Below are positions 43,029-51,165 of a stretch of DNA of 64,000 bases, piece by piece. Made by a program: the position numbers and the translations under genes. The DNA lies in NCBI RefSeq assembly GCF_004354045.1, contig NZ_SMRT01000014.1, positions 1 through 64,000 on the forward strand, in the 5' to 3' direction. Numbering within the stretch: the first letter of the stretch is position 1; each line of letters begins with the position of its first letter. The stretch comes from Paenibacillus piri. GTDB lineage: Bacteria; Bacillota; Bacilli; Paenibacillales; NBRC-103111. Below the pieces are notes generated by a model. It did no database searches and had not been told where the DNA came from. It was given only the letters and a program-made list of their open reading frames with translations.

Positions 43029-43604
43029 ATGACATCATTACAAGCGAATCGCATGTTGGATTGTGTAGGGCTTGCTTGTCCTCTGCCCGTAGTCCGCACC
43101 AAAAAGGCGATTGACGAACTGAATGCAGGCGAAGTATTGGAAGTTCGCGCAACGGACAAAGGTTCGGTTGCCGATCTTAAAAGCTGGTCCAACCGTACAG
43201 GTCATCAATACGTCGGATTAAAGGAAGACAATGGCGTGTTTCATCACTTTATTCGCAAAGCCGAACCGGCCGATACGAAGGCGGAAAAGAAATACCCTCA
43301 TACCGCTACAAACGAAGAGGTGCACAGCAAAATTTGTTCAGGGCAAGCCATCACCGTCATCGATGTCCGGGAACCCGCTGAATATGCGTTTGGACGTATC
43401 CCGGGTGCGATTTCGGTCCCTTTGGGCCGGCTTGAGGAGCAATTACCCGGGCTTGATCCGGGCAAGTCCTATTATGTCGTATGCCGCACCGGAAATCGAA
43501 GCGATATGGCGTGCCAGATCCTCACCGATAACGGATTTCAACAAGTTAAAAATGTAACTCCCGGGATGTCCGGGTGGACGTATGACCAGGAGCAGGAAAA
43601 TTGA
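43029..43604 (+). CDS. TusA-rhodanese two-domain sulfurtransferase
   Basis: 191 residues: a TusA domain (1-80) with the sulfur-carrier motif GLACPLPVVRTKKA (Cys17) and a rhodanese domain (about 95-185) with active-site loop CRTGNRS (Cys152). CstA of staphylococci links rhodanese, TusA and DsrE in one chain; here DsrE is a separate gene and a further TusA follows. GGAGG lies 8 bp before ATG 43029; the open frame extends upstream to 42969 into the previous gene. Confidence 0.88.
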   Translation: MTSLQANRMLDCVGLACPLPVVRTKKAIDELNAGEVLEVRATDKGSVADLKSWSNRTGHQYVGLKEDNGVFHHFIRKAEPADTKAEKKYPHTATNEEVHSKICSGQAITVIDVREPAEYAFGRIPGAISVPLGRLEEQLPGLDPGKSYYVVCRTGNRSDMACQILTDNGFQQVKNVTPGMSGWTYDQEQEN

Positions 43605-43628
43605 AACATAACGAGAGAAAATTTAGTT

Positions 43629-43811
43629 GTGGATGCCAAAGGACTTGCTTGTCCGATGCCGATTGTTAAGGCGAAAAAAGAAATGGACTCTCTGGCGCCC
43701 GGACAAATTATGAAGCTGCAAACGACGGATAAAGGCTCGATGAAAGATTTTCAGGCTTGGGTCAACCAAACAGGTCACGAATTAATGGAAGCGAGAGCTA
43801 TACGAGTATAG
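43629..43811 (+). CDS. TusA-family sulfur carrier protein, start codon uncertain
   Basis: About 60 residues with the motif DAKGLACPMPIVKAKKEM (carrier Cys8) and the TusA end ARAIRV. The family normally begins some seven residues before DAKGLACP, and here those codons read NITRENLVV without an ATG. This reading frame is the same as that of the TusA-rhodanese gene, whose TGA is at 43602-43604. Translation may begin at GTG 43629, at a non-standard ATA (43608), or by readthrough. Its role is to accept persulfide from the rhodanese and pass it to DsrE. Confidence 0.75.
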   Translation: MDAKGLACPMPIVKAKKEMDSLAPGQIMKLQTTDKGSMKDFQAWVNQTGHELMEARAIRV

Positions 43812-43833
43812 GCAAAATGAAAGGATGGGCTTC

Positions 43834-44316
43834 ATGGCGGAGAATAAGGAGAAATCGACGATTGTACTTTTTAGCGGGGAGCTGGATAAGGCGATTGCGG
43901 CATTTATTATTGCCAACGGCGCAGCCGCATATGATCATGAAGTGACGATTTTCTTTACCTTTTGGGGACTCAATGCGCTGCGCAAGGACGAACCTGTTCA
44001 GGTGAAAAAAGAGTGGCTGGAAGCCATGTTTGCCAAAATGATGCCGCGTGGCGCGGATAAGCTCGGGTTGTCCAAAATGAACTTCGGCGGGCTGGGTCCC
44101 AAGATGATCAAGCATGTCATGAAAAAGCATCATGCGTTGACATTGCCTCAATTAATCGAACTGGCTCAGGAGCAAGGGGTTAAATTGGTGGCCTGTACGA
44201 TGACGATGGACCTGCTCGGGCTGCAAAAGGAAGAATTGCTTGACGGGATCGATTATGCAGGGGTTGCGGCTTATTTGGGCGACGCCGCAGACGCAAAAGT
44301 GAATTTATTTATTTAA
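43834..44316 (+). CDS. DsrE2-family sulfur relay protein
   Basis: 160 residues with the DsrE fold. The conserved sulfur Cys is in VACTMTMDLLG (Cys121) and the segment TFWGLNALRK with a long middle loop MPRGADKLGLSKMNFGGLG is typical of the DsrE2 branch. ATG 43834 lies 8 bp after AAGGA; the upstream ATG 43825 overlaps that site. It follows TusA, completing a TusA/DsrE relay as found in sulfide-responsive operons. Confidence 0.85.
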   Translation: MAENKEKSTIVLFSGELDKAIAAFIIANGAAAYDHEVTIFFTFWGLNALRKDEPVQVKKEWLEAMFAKMMPRGADKLGLSKMNFGGLGPKMIKHVMKKHHALTLPQLIELAQEQGVKLVACTMTMDLLGLQKEELLDGIDYAGVAAYLGDAADAKVNLFI

Positions 44317-44340
44317 GCTGCTGAAAATATAAGCTCAATG

Positions 44341-44402
44341 CCTTGCTTCGCCAACCTTGACAAACGCGCTCTTCATCCGAGGACGGCGAAGCCATTTATT
44401 CC
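44341..44402 (+). repeat. Dispersed hairpin repeat, copy B
   Basis: CTTGCTTCGCCAACCTTGACAAACGCGCTCTTC, then GGACGGCGAAGCCATTTATTCCGG, match copies A and C. It lies between the DsrE and CstR-like genes and may act as a transcript end. Confidence 0.65.
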
Positions 44403-44428
44403 GGTGCCCGGCCTTTTTTTCCTTAACG

Positions 44429-44473
44429 TTGTCTTTGTCCGTTCATTCCGCCATAATATACCTATACAGGTAT
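44429..44473 (+). promoter_or_regulatory. Promoter with CstR-type operator before the regulator gene
   Basis: TTGTCT (44429-44434) and CATAAT (44452-44457), 17 bp apart, are followed at once by ATACCTATACAGGTAT (44458-44473), identical to the palindrome at 40823. This marks autoregulation by the encoded CstR-like protein. Confidence 0.7.
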
Positions 44474-44492
44474 AAGGAAAGGGAGATTACAG

Positions 44493-44753
44493 ATGCAATA
44501 CGATGATGATATGAAAAAAAGATTACGGCGTGTCGAAGGTCAAATTCGCGGGGTTTTAAAAATGATGGAGGAAGAACAGCCCTGCAAAGACGTCGTAAGC
44601 CAATTATCCGCCGTAAGAAGCGCAGCCGATAAAGCAATTGCCTATATCGTTGCCGTAAACCTGGAACAGTGCATACTGGAAGAAAAAGCAGCCGGCAGAG
44701 ATACGAGCAAAATGGTTCAGCAGGCGATTGACTTGTTAGTCAAAAGCCGTTAA
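44493..44753 (+). CDS. cstR: CstR-like persulfide-sensing repressor (CsoR/FrmR family)
   Basis: 86 residues, all-helical DUF156 fold, opening DDMKKRLRRVEGQIRGVLKMM with the DNA-contact Arg-rich start. Two Cys at 31 and 60 match the numbering of staphylococcal CstR, and the copper-ligand His of CsoR is replaced by Asn (VNLEQC). CstR forms di- to tetrasulfide cross-links between these Cys when persulfide rises, and lets go of its operator. Strong support comes from the palindromes at 40823, 40968 and 44458. GGAAAGGGAG precedes the ATG. Confidence 0.88.
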   Translation: MQYDDDMKKRLRRVEGQIRGVLKMMEEEQPCKDVVSQLSAVRSAADKAIAYIVAVNLEQCILEEKAAGRDTSKMVQQAIDLLVKSR

Positions 44754-44775
44754 GGACGAGGGCAAAGGACAAACG

Positions 44776-44815
44776 AAAAATCATTAGCTCTAGGATGAGG
44801 CTAATGATTTTTTTT
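44776..44815 (+). terminator. Terminator after the CstR-like gene
   Basis: AAAAATCATTAGC (44776-44788) pairs with GCTAATGATTTTT (44800-44812) and a T-run follows. The gap to thyA also contains a 20-codon open stretch ending TTA/TAA near 44960 without a start and with no recognised product. Confidence 0.75.
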
Positions 44816-45010
44816 GTTGACTTACATAAGGCTCGTCGATTAGCAACTATAGCTTGCCGAAATTGACCTTACCTTTGATCCATGAATCGGAATGATCGGT
44901 CAATACGGATGATTATGAAACGGTGGTTGAAAAGCAGGTGACGTTATATAATAAAGATTAATAATAAATTTTGCGCTGCGGCGCTACAATCTGTATTTAG
45001 AGGTGGATTA

Positions 45011-45805
45011 ATGAAAGCTTATTTAGATTTGCTTCAAGATGTGCTGGATCATGGCGTTCGTAAAGAAGACCGCACCGGCACCGGCACGATTTCGGTTTTT
45101 GGCAGACAGATGAGAATCAACTTGGCGGAAGGCTTTCCGCTGCTGACGACAAAAAAATTGCATATCAAATCTATTGTGCACGAGCTGCTGTGGTTTTTAA
45201 GCGGCGTTACCAATGTAAGCTATCTTCGCGAAAATGGCGTTAGCATCTGGGACGAGTGGGCCGACGAGGACGGCAATCTGGGCCGGGTGTACGGGGCACA
45301 GTGGCGTACCTGGCACGCTCCGGACGGACAGGCCATTGACCAGATAACGAATGTGATCAATCAAATCAAAGCGAATCCCGATTCCCGCCGACATCTGGTC
45401 AGCGCCTGGAACGTCGCGGAAGTGGATCAGATGGCTTTGCCGCCCTGTCACTACGCCTTTCAATTTTACGTGGCCGATGGCCGGCTGTCGTGTATGTTCC
45501 AGATGCGGTCGGTCGATACTTTTCTGGGACTTCCATTCAATCTGGCGTCGTATGCGCTGCTCACGCATATGGTGGCGCAGCAGTGCGATCTTGAAGTGGG
45601 CGACCTGATTTGGACGGGCGGCGACGTGCATATTTATTTAAATCATATGGAGCAAGTTCAATTGCAGTTGACCAGAGAGCCGCTTCCATTGCCGAAACTT
45701 AAAATCAAACGCAAACCGGAATCGATTTTCGACTACAAGTTTGAAGATTTTGAGTTCGAGGGCTATAAGCCGCATCGCGGCATTAAGGCGCCGATAGCGA
45801 TCTAA
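45011..45805 (+). CDS. thyA: Thymidylate synthase
   Basis: 264 residues, exactly the length of E. coli ThyA, with nucleophile Cys146 in ALPPCHYAFQFYV. Other hallmarks are RTGTGTISVFGRQMR for phosphate binding, SRRHLVSAWNVAEVDQ and MRSVDTFLGLPFNLASYA, and the C-terminal HRGIKAPIAI. It makes dTMP from dUMP with methylene-tetrahydrofolate. AGAGGTGGATTA precedes the ATG. Its usual neighbour, dihydrofolate reductase, is at 54265, separated by cluster 3. Confidence 0.96.
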   Translation: MKAYLDLLQDVLDHGVRKEDRTGTGTISVFGRQMRINLAEGFPLLTTKKLHIKSIVHELLWFLSGVTNVSYLRENGVSIWDEWADEDGNLGRVYGAQWRTWHAPDGQAIDQITNVINQIKANPDSRRHLVSAWNVAEVDQMALPPCHYAFQFYVADGRLSCMFQMRSVDTFLGLPFNLASYALLTHMVAQQCDLEVGDLIWTGGDVHIYLNHMEQVQLQLTREPLPLPKLKIKRKPESIFDYKFEDFEFEGYKPHRGIKAPIAI

Positions 45806-45820
45806 TCGATACGGCCAACT

Positions 45821-45860
45821 TCAACCCCCTTTGTACGCGCAAGCGTAAAGGGGGTTGTTT
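45821..45860 (+). terminator. Terminator after thyA
   Basis: CAACCCCCTTT pairs with AAAGGGGGTTG around the loop near 45832-45847 and TTTG follows. A second hairpin AGAGACGG/CCGTCTCT with a long T-run lies at 45907-45935, so transcription from thyA is insulated from cluster 3 by two terminators in a row. Confidence 0.8.
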
Positions 45861-45906
45861 GCGTATGCGCGTGGCGGAACGTGAAGAAAACATAGAGGTG
45901 AAACGG

Positions 45907-45935
45907 AGAGACGGAGAACCGTCTCTCTTTTTTTT
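45907..45935 (+). terminator. Second terminator downstream of thyA
   Basis: AGAGACGG (45907-45914) pairs with CCGTCTCT (45919-45926) and about nine Ts follow. It isolates cluster 3 from upstream transcription. Confidence 0.75.
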
Positions 45936-46029
45936 GACAAATTTATAAGTTTCGGATCTTCCCGCAAAGTACCCGAATAGGCCAAAGAAGACGCGGCGGT
46001 ACAGGACGAAGCAGGGCAAAAATATGGCC

Positions 46030-46094
46030 TCAAAGTGCAAATATATGTCCCCTTTTGATAAATACATAAAATTGAAAAAAACGTAAGATATGTT
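46030..46094 (+). promoter_or_regulatory. Cluster 3 promoter region, first copy of a shared motif array
   Basis: The 20-mer TCAAAGTGCAAATATATGTC (46030-46049) is followed after 10 bp by AAATACA (46060-46066) and, 59 bp from its start, by TATGTT (46089-46094), a possible -10. The region before PhyH at 52169 has the same order at the same spacings. No good -35 is seen, so an activator (probably the AraC protein at 53078) is expected. Confidence 0.6.
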
Positions 46095-46196
46095 TAGATT
46101 GCACCATAGAAAGAGGAAGGCGGGCGATATATTCCGGGATAAATTGTATGCGCATTCATATTGTTTTATACAAGGGCATCCATAGGAGGGGTAAAA

Positions 46197-47375
46197 ATGC
46201 AGAACCAAAAAGTGAAACTGGGTGTGGTCGGTTTAGGCGGAATGGGAAAAAGCCATCTCCGGTATTTGAGTAAAATGGATAGCGTAGAAATCGTAGGCGT
46301 ATGCGATGTTGTTGCGGAAGAGGCCGACAAAGTAGCGGCTAACTATCAAACGACGTCGTATTACAGCCATGCGGAGCTGTTCGAGAAATCGGGCTTGGAG
46401 GCCGTCCTGATCGCGGTGCCGCACTATGACCATACGACGGTATCGATCGACGCCTTCCATCTGGGCATTCATGTTCTTTGTGAAAAGCCGATTGCGGTTC
46501 ATGTCAATGACGCCAAGAAAATGATCGCCGCCTATGAGCAAGCGAAGGAACGAAAGCCGGAGCTTATTTTCGGCATTATGTTTCAGGAAAGAACGCTGCC
46601 CTTTCATAAAAAAATCAAGGATATTCTTGACGGCGGCGAGCTCGGGAAATTAATCAGGGCGACCTGGATTAATACCAAATGGTTCCGGTCCCAGCTTTAT
46701 TATGACAGCGGAGATTGGCGCGCTACTTGGGCCGGAGAGGGCGGCGGGATATTGACCAACCAGTGTCCTCATAATCTCGATTTATACCAGTGGCTGTTTG
46801 GCGTGCCGTCCCGCATTAACGGGTTTGCGCACATCGGCAAATACCATGATATAGAAGTCGAAGACGAAGTGACGGGCTATTTTGAGCATGAAAACGGGAT
46901 GGTCGGACATTTTATCGTAACCACGGCCGAAACGCCGGGATCGAACCGCATGGAAGTGGTGGGGGAATTCGGCAAGCTGGTTTACGAGGACGAGAAGCTT
47001 GTTTTTTATAGAACCCGCGAGTCGATGCTGAAGTTCATTAAAGAATCGCAATCCCGGATGGGAAATGTCGAAAACTGGTACACCGAAATTCCGGTCGATA
47101 CGAATGCCCCGAGCGGACACCGGATCGTGATGGAAAAATTCATTGCTGCCGTCCAGAACGGCGGCGGAGAGCTGATCGCTTACGGGCCGGAGGGGATAAA
47201 CGGATTGACGATCGGCAATGCGATCATGCTTTCGTCATTTACCGATCAGACCGTCACGCTTCCTATGGACGGCGACGCCTATGAGCAGAAGCTTCAGGAG
47301 CTCATTCAATCCTCCAAATATGTAAAAAAGACAAGAAGCGTAGAGGGAACGGATCTAACGTTCACTAAAGGGTAG
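46197..47375 (+). CDS. Gfo/Idh/MocA-family oxidoreductase
   Basis: 392 residues. The Rossmann motif GVVGLGGMGKSH is at about 9-20, the hallmark EKP at 96-98, and the substrate region GGGILTNQCPHNLDLYQWL (His192, Asp195) at about 182-200, where the first Asp of the usual triad is Asn or Thr. AGGAGGGG lies 6 bp before ATG 46197; the upstream ATG 46161 lacks a site. Such enzymes oxidise or reduce sugar hydroxyls, commonly at C3. It heads the cluster 3 operon and, with the epimerase-like protein at 51166, could begin a redox route to break a glycoside. Confidence 0.88.
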   Translation: MQNQKVKLGVVGLGGMGKSHLRYLSKMDSVEIVGVCDVVAEEADKVAANYQTTSYYSHAELFEKSGLEAVLIAVPHYDHTTVSIDAFHLGIHVLCEKPIAVHVNDAKKMIAAYEQAKERKPELIFGIMFQERTLPFHKKIKDILDGGELGKLIRATWINTKWFRSQLYYDSGDWRATWAGEGGGILTNQCPHNLDLYQWLFGVPSRINGFAHIGKYHDIEVEDEVTGYFEHENGMVGHFIVTTAETPGSNRMEVVGEFGKLVYEDEKLVFYRTRESMLKFIKESQSRMGNVENWYTEIPVDTNAPSGHRIVMEKFIAAVQNGGGELIAYGPEGINGLTIGNAIMLSSFTDQTVTLPMDGDAYEQKLQELIQSSKYVKKTRSVEGTDLTFTKG

Positions 47376-47442
47376 CCTGTTGCAGCAAAAACGCTCAGCC
47401 TTCTCGAAAATTGATCGGGAACTATGAAGGAGGAAACTTTCC

Positions 47443-49122
47443 ATGCTTGGCAAATTCCGCAAACCCTCGGCATTCGTGATTTCCTTTGCATTGTTTGCCA
47501 GCCTGTTCGCAGGCTGTTCGCCCAATTCCGCAAAAGATGCGGGGTCACAACAAAAAAGCGACGACGCCCCGCTGGCTTCGATTCCGCTGCCTATTGTCGA
47601 TAAGCCGCTCACGTTAACGATGTTTGTGTCCATGGACCCGAAGGTAGCGGCTACCATGAAAAATTATAACGAAATCGCCGCTTTCAAAGAACTGGAGAAA
47701 AGAACCGGGATTCATATTGATTTCATTCATCCGGCAGCGATGGACTCGGCAGGGATTAAAGAACAATTCAACTTAATGGTCGCATCGGGCGATTTGCCGG
47801 ATATGATTTATTACAATTGGATCAACGATTTTAACGGCGGTCCCAACAAGGCGATCAAGGACGGCGTGATTTTACCGCTGAACGATCTGGTGGATAAATA
47901 TGCGCCCAATATTAAAGCGTTTATGAATTCCGACCCGAAGGCGAATAAGCAAATGCGTACGGACGATGGAACGATCTACGTTTTTCCCGAGTCGCAGTCG
48001 CCCAATCAGTACGCCAAAGTCAATCCGAATCCGAATCCCGCATTCCAGACGTTCGGCTGGCAAATCCGCCAGGACTGGCTGGAGAAGTTAAATCTGGCAT
48101 CTCCGAAAACGATCGACGACTGGTATGAAGTATTAACGGCGTTTAAGACCAAGAACCCTAGCGGCAGCGGTAAAAACGACGAGATTCCTTTGGCGCCGAA
48201 AGGAGCGGGGGATTTGCAGAACTGGATCCGGGCTTGGGGAATCAACTACGGCTGGTACCATGAGGATGGCAAAGTAAAATTCGGGCCTTATACGCCGGAG
48301 TATAAAGATGCGTTGACGACATTGGCCAAATGGTACAAGGAAGGCTTGATCGATCCCGACTTTGCGATCACGGACGCTAAACAATTCGATGCGAAGGTCA
48401 TGGGAAACCGTGCGGGCGCATGGACAGGGGCTACATCGGGAACATTCGGCCGGTTTGTGCAATTGATGAAAGCCAAAGATCCGAACGTGAAATTGCTCGG
48501 CACGGTTCCTCCTTACGTCAAAGGCACGAAATCGTATAATTTCAATATCGATGAAATCAAGGTTGCCAGCGGCGGCGGCGTAGCCATCTCCGGCAAAAGC
48601 AAGCACGCCAAGGAAGCTGCAATGTGGCTGGACTACGGATACAGTCCCGAAGGAGGATTGCTCAATACGTTTGGCATCGAAGGCGAGAGCTATCAGATGG
48701 TGAACGGTTCGCCGCAATTGCTTCCCGTCATTACGAATAACCCGAAAGGCTTGTCCATTGATGAGGCGTTATCCCAATATTCCAGAGGGTCCGGAGGCTT
48801 AGCCTTTATTATGACGCCGGAAATATGGCACCAGCGGATGTCATTGCCGGAACAACAAAAAATTATCGGGTTATGGAAGGAAGGCTCGTACGATAGAACA
48901 ATGCCTCCCGGAGTAACGCCGACCATCGAGGAATCGACCCGAATGGCGTCCATTTTGTCTGCGGTCAATACGTATAAGGACGAGCAGTTCCTGAAGTTCG
49001 TCATGGGACAAACTCCGCTCAGCGAGTTCGATAATTATATGAAGTCCATGAAGAGTATGGGAATTGAAGATGCGATAAAAATTCAGCAAGCCGCTTACGA
49101 CAGATATATGGCCAGAAAATAA
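47443..49122 (+). CDS. Lipoprotein sugar-binding protein, LplA-like (cluster 3)
   Basis: 559 residues with lipobox FAGC (Cys25), longer than the other three lipoproteins of the window. The calcium loop is degenerate (NPSGSGKND at 238-246 in place of DPDxNGxxD, followed by EIPLAP as in alginate-binding proteins). GAAGGAGGAAAC precedes the ATG. It binds the ligand of this importer, whose enzymes differ from those of clusters 1 and 2. Confidence 0.92.
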   Translation: MLGKFRKPSAFVISFALFASLFAGCSPNSAKDAGSQQKSDDAPLASIPLPIVDKPLTLTMFVSMDPKVAATMKNYNEIAAFKELEKRTGIHIDFIHPAAMDSAGIKEQFNLMVASGDLPDMIYYNWINDFNGGPNKAIKDGVILPLNDLVDKYAPNIKAFMNSDPKANKQMRTDDGTIYVFPESQSPNQYAKVNPNPNPAFQTFGWQIRQDWLEKLNLASPKTIDDWYEVLTAFKTKNPSGSGKNDEIPLAPKGAGDLQNWIRAWGINYGWYHEDGKVKFGPYTPEYKDALTTLAKWYKEGLIDPDFAITDAKQFDAKVMGNRAGAWTGATSGTFGRFVQLMKAKDPNVKLLGTVPPYVKGTKSYNFNIDEIKVASGGGVAISGKSKHAKEAAMWLDYGYSPEGGLLNTFGIEGESYQMVNGSPQLLPVITNNPKGLSIDEALSQYSRGSGGLAFIMTPEIWHQRMSLPEQQKIIGLWKEGSYDRTMPPGVTPTIEESTRMASILSAVNTYKDEQFLKFVMGQTPLSEFDNYMKSMKSMGIEDAIKIQQAAYDRYMARK

Positions 49123-49252
49123 GCGGCAAGCAGGCAGGCTGCCCCTGCCGGCAGCGCCCAAGCGAAATGCCGGCAGGGCATACAGGCTCCTGTGATTGTG
49201 CTATGGGAACCGCCATAAGGGCATGAAATCCTAACGGTTAAGGAGACTGCAG

Positions 49253-50224
49253 ATGGGGGATTTAAAAATTGGCGAACAGGCCATTTCCGGCCATGTGTAT
49301 GTGAGAAGGAAGGACAGCTTTGCCAGCAGACTTTCCAAAGATTTGGTTAAAAACAAAATAATTTATTTGATGGCTCTGCCCGTGATCGCCTACTATTTGA
49401 TTTTCGATTACGGGCCGATGTACGGCGCTTCGATTGCGTTTAAAGATTTTTCGGCCATGAAAGGAATTACGGGGAGCCCGTGGGTAGGCTTTCAAAATTT
49501 CAGCGATTTTTTTAAAGACGTTTATTTTACAAGAATAGTCCGCAATACGCTGCTGCTCAGTGTATATAATCTGATTTTCGGGTTTCCGGCACCGATTATA
49601 TTGGCGCTTCTATTAAATGAGGTGCGCAAGCAGCTGTTCAAACGATTCGTTCAATCCGTTACTTATTTGCCCCATTTCATTTCGGTCATGGTGTTGTGCG
49701 GTCTGATTGTCGATTTCACATCGCGCAACGGGATCATCAACGATCTGTTGGCCTTCATGGGCATGGAGCGAGTCACGATGCTGCTCAAACCGGAATTGTT
49801 CAGATCGATCTATGTGGGCTCCAACATATGGCAGGAGCTTGGCTGGGGCTCGATCATTTATTTGGCGGCGCTGGCCGGCATTGACCAGGATCTGTATGAA
49901 GCCGCAACGATCGACGGGGCCGGGCGGTTTAAACAAATGCTGCATGTGACGATTCCCGGGATCATGCCGACCGTCATCATCCTGTTTATTTTGAAGATGG
50001 GCAGCATGATGAATGTCGGATTCGATAAAATATTTTTATTGTACAATCCGCTGACGTACGAGACCTCGGATGTAATTTCGACTTATGTGTACCGAAAAGG
50101 GATTTTGGAGGCGAACTACAGCTTCAGCGCGGCAGTCGGGCTGTTTAACTCGATCATCAATTTTGTGCTCCTTGTGGCTACCAACCAATTCAGCAAAAAA
50201 GTCAACGAGACAAGTCTCTGGTAA
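49253..50224 (+). CDS. Carbohydrate ABC permease, LplB type (cluster 3)
   Basis: 323 residues, about six membrane segments, with FDYGPMYGASIAFKDFSAMKG in place of the FKYxPxWGVLIAFQNY of clusters 1 and 2, and EAA loop YEAATIDGAGRFKQMLHVTIP. The start ATG follows AAGGAGACTGCAG. The stop lies 12 bp before the next start. Confidence 0.93.
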   Translation: MGDLKIGEQAISGHVYVRRKDSFASRLSKDLVKNKIIYLMALPVIAYYLIFDYGPMYGASIAFKDFSAMKGITGSPWVGFQNFSDFFKDVYFTRIVRNTLLLSVYNLIFGFPAPIILALLLNEVRKQLFKRFVQSVTYLPHFISVMVLCGLIVDFTSRNGIINDLLAFMGMERVTMLLKPELFRSIYVGSNIWQELGWGSIIYLAALAGIDQDLYEAATIDGAGRFKQMLHVTIPGIMPTVIILFILKMGSMMNVGFDKIFLLYNPLTYETSDVISTYVYRKGILEANYSFSAAVGLFNSIINFVLLVATNQFSKKVNETSLW

Positions 50225-50236
50225 GGAGTGAGCATA

Positions 50237-51118
50237 TTGAACCAGAAACGAAGTACAACCGAACGCATTTTCGGTGTCTTTAACGTATGTTTTTTACTAT
50301 TTCTAACGATCATCACGCTGTATCCGTTCCTCTACGTCGCTTTCGCGTCGGTAAGCGATCCGTCGCAATTGGCGGCCCATTCCGGCATGCTGCTGTCGCC
50401 GCTCGGATTTAATATCGACGGCTACGTCAAAGTGTTCAGCAATCCCAACATCATTACAGGCTATACCAATACAATCCTGTACGTGACGGTTGGAACCGCT
50501 ATCAATCTGATTATGACCTCGCTCGGGGCTTACGTTTTATCCCGGAAAGGCGTCATGCTGCGGGACCCGCTGATGATGATCATCGTGTTTACGATGTTTT
50601 TCAGCGGCGGCTTGATTCCAACCTATTTATTGGTCAAAGGCCTCGGGATGTACAATACGATGTGGGCGTTGCTCATACCGGGAGCGATCAATACGTATAA
50701 CCTGATCATTATGAGGACGGCATTTGCGGCGATCCCCGTCAGCCTGGAAGAGTCTGCGAGAATCGACGGGGCCAACGATGTGACGATCCTGATGAAAATA
50801 GTGCTGCCGCTTTCAAAGGCGGTCGTGTCGGTCATGATTTTGTTTTATGCCGTCGCACATTGGAATTCCTGGTTCAGCGCGATGATTTATTTGCAAAAAA
50901 GGGACATGTATCCGCTGCAGTTATTTTTGCGCGAGATTTTAATCAACAGCAGCACCGACAGCATGATTACCGGTTCCGGCGGCAGCGATAAAGAGCCGGT
51001 CAGCGAAATCGTCAAATATTGTACCATCGTCGTCGCCACCGGTCCGATTATCGTCGTTTATCCGTTCCTGCAAAAATATTTTACCAAGGGAGTCATGATC
51101 GGAGCGGTGAAAGGTTAA
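50237..51118 (+). CDS. Carbohydrate ABC permease, LplC type (cluster 3)
   Basis: 293 residues, about six membrane segments, EAA loop EESARIDGANDVTILMKIVLP, C-terminus FLQKYFTKGVMIGAVKG. TTG 50237 lies 8 bp after AAGGAG; a GTG at 50228 overlaps that site. It completes the import channel. Confidence 0.92.
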   Translation: MNQKRSTTERIFGVFNVCFLLFLTIITLYPFLYVAFASVSDPSQLAAHSGMLLSPLGFNIDGYVKVFSNPNIITGYTNTILYVTVGTAINLIMTSLGAYVLSRKGVMLRDPLMMIIVFTMFFSGGLIPTYLLVKGLGMYNTMWALLIPGAINTYNLIIMRTAFAAIPVSLEESARIDGANDVTILMKIVLPLSKAVVSVMILFYAVAHWNSWFSAMIYLQKRDMYPLQLFLREILINSSTDSMITGSGGSDKEPVSEIVKYCTIVVATGPIIVVYPFLQKYFTKGVMIGAVKG

Positions 51119-51165
51119 ACCGTAGTTGCTTCCAGACAAATCTATGAACAATCGAGGTGTATGTT

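Noticed and set aside
44880..44963. Short open stretch ending KQVTLYNKD before thyA
   Set aside because: No start codon and no recognisable family; too short to call even as a remnant.
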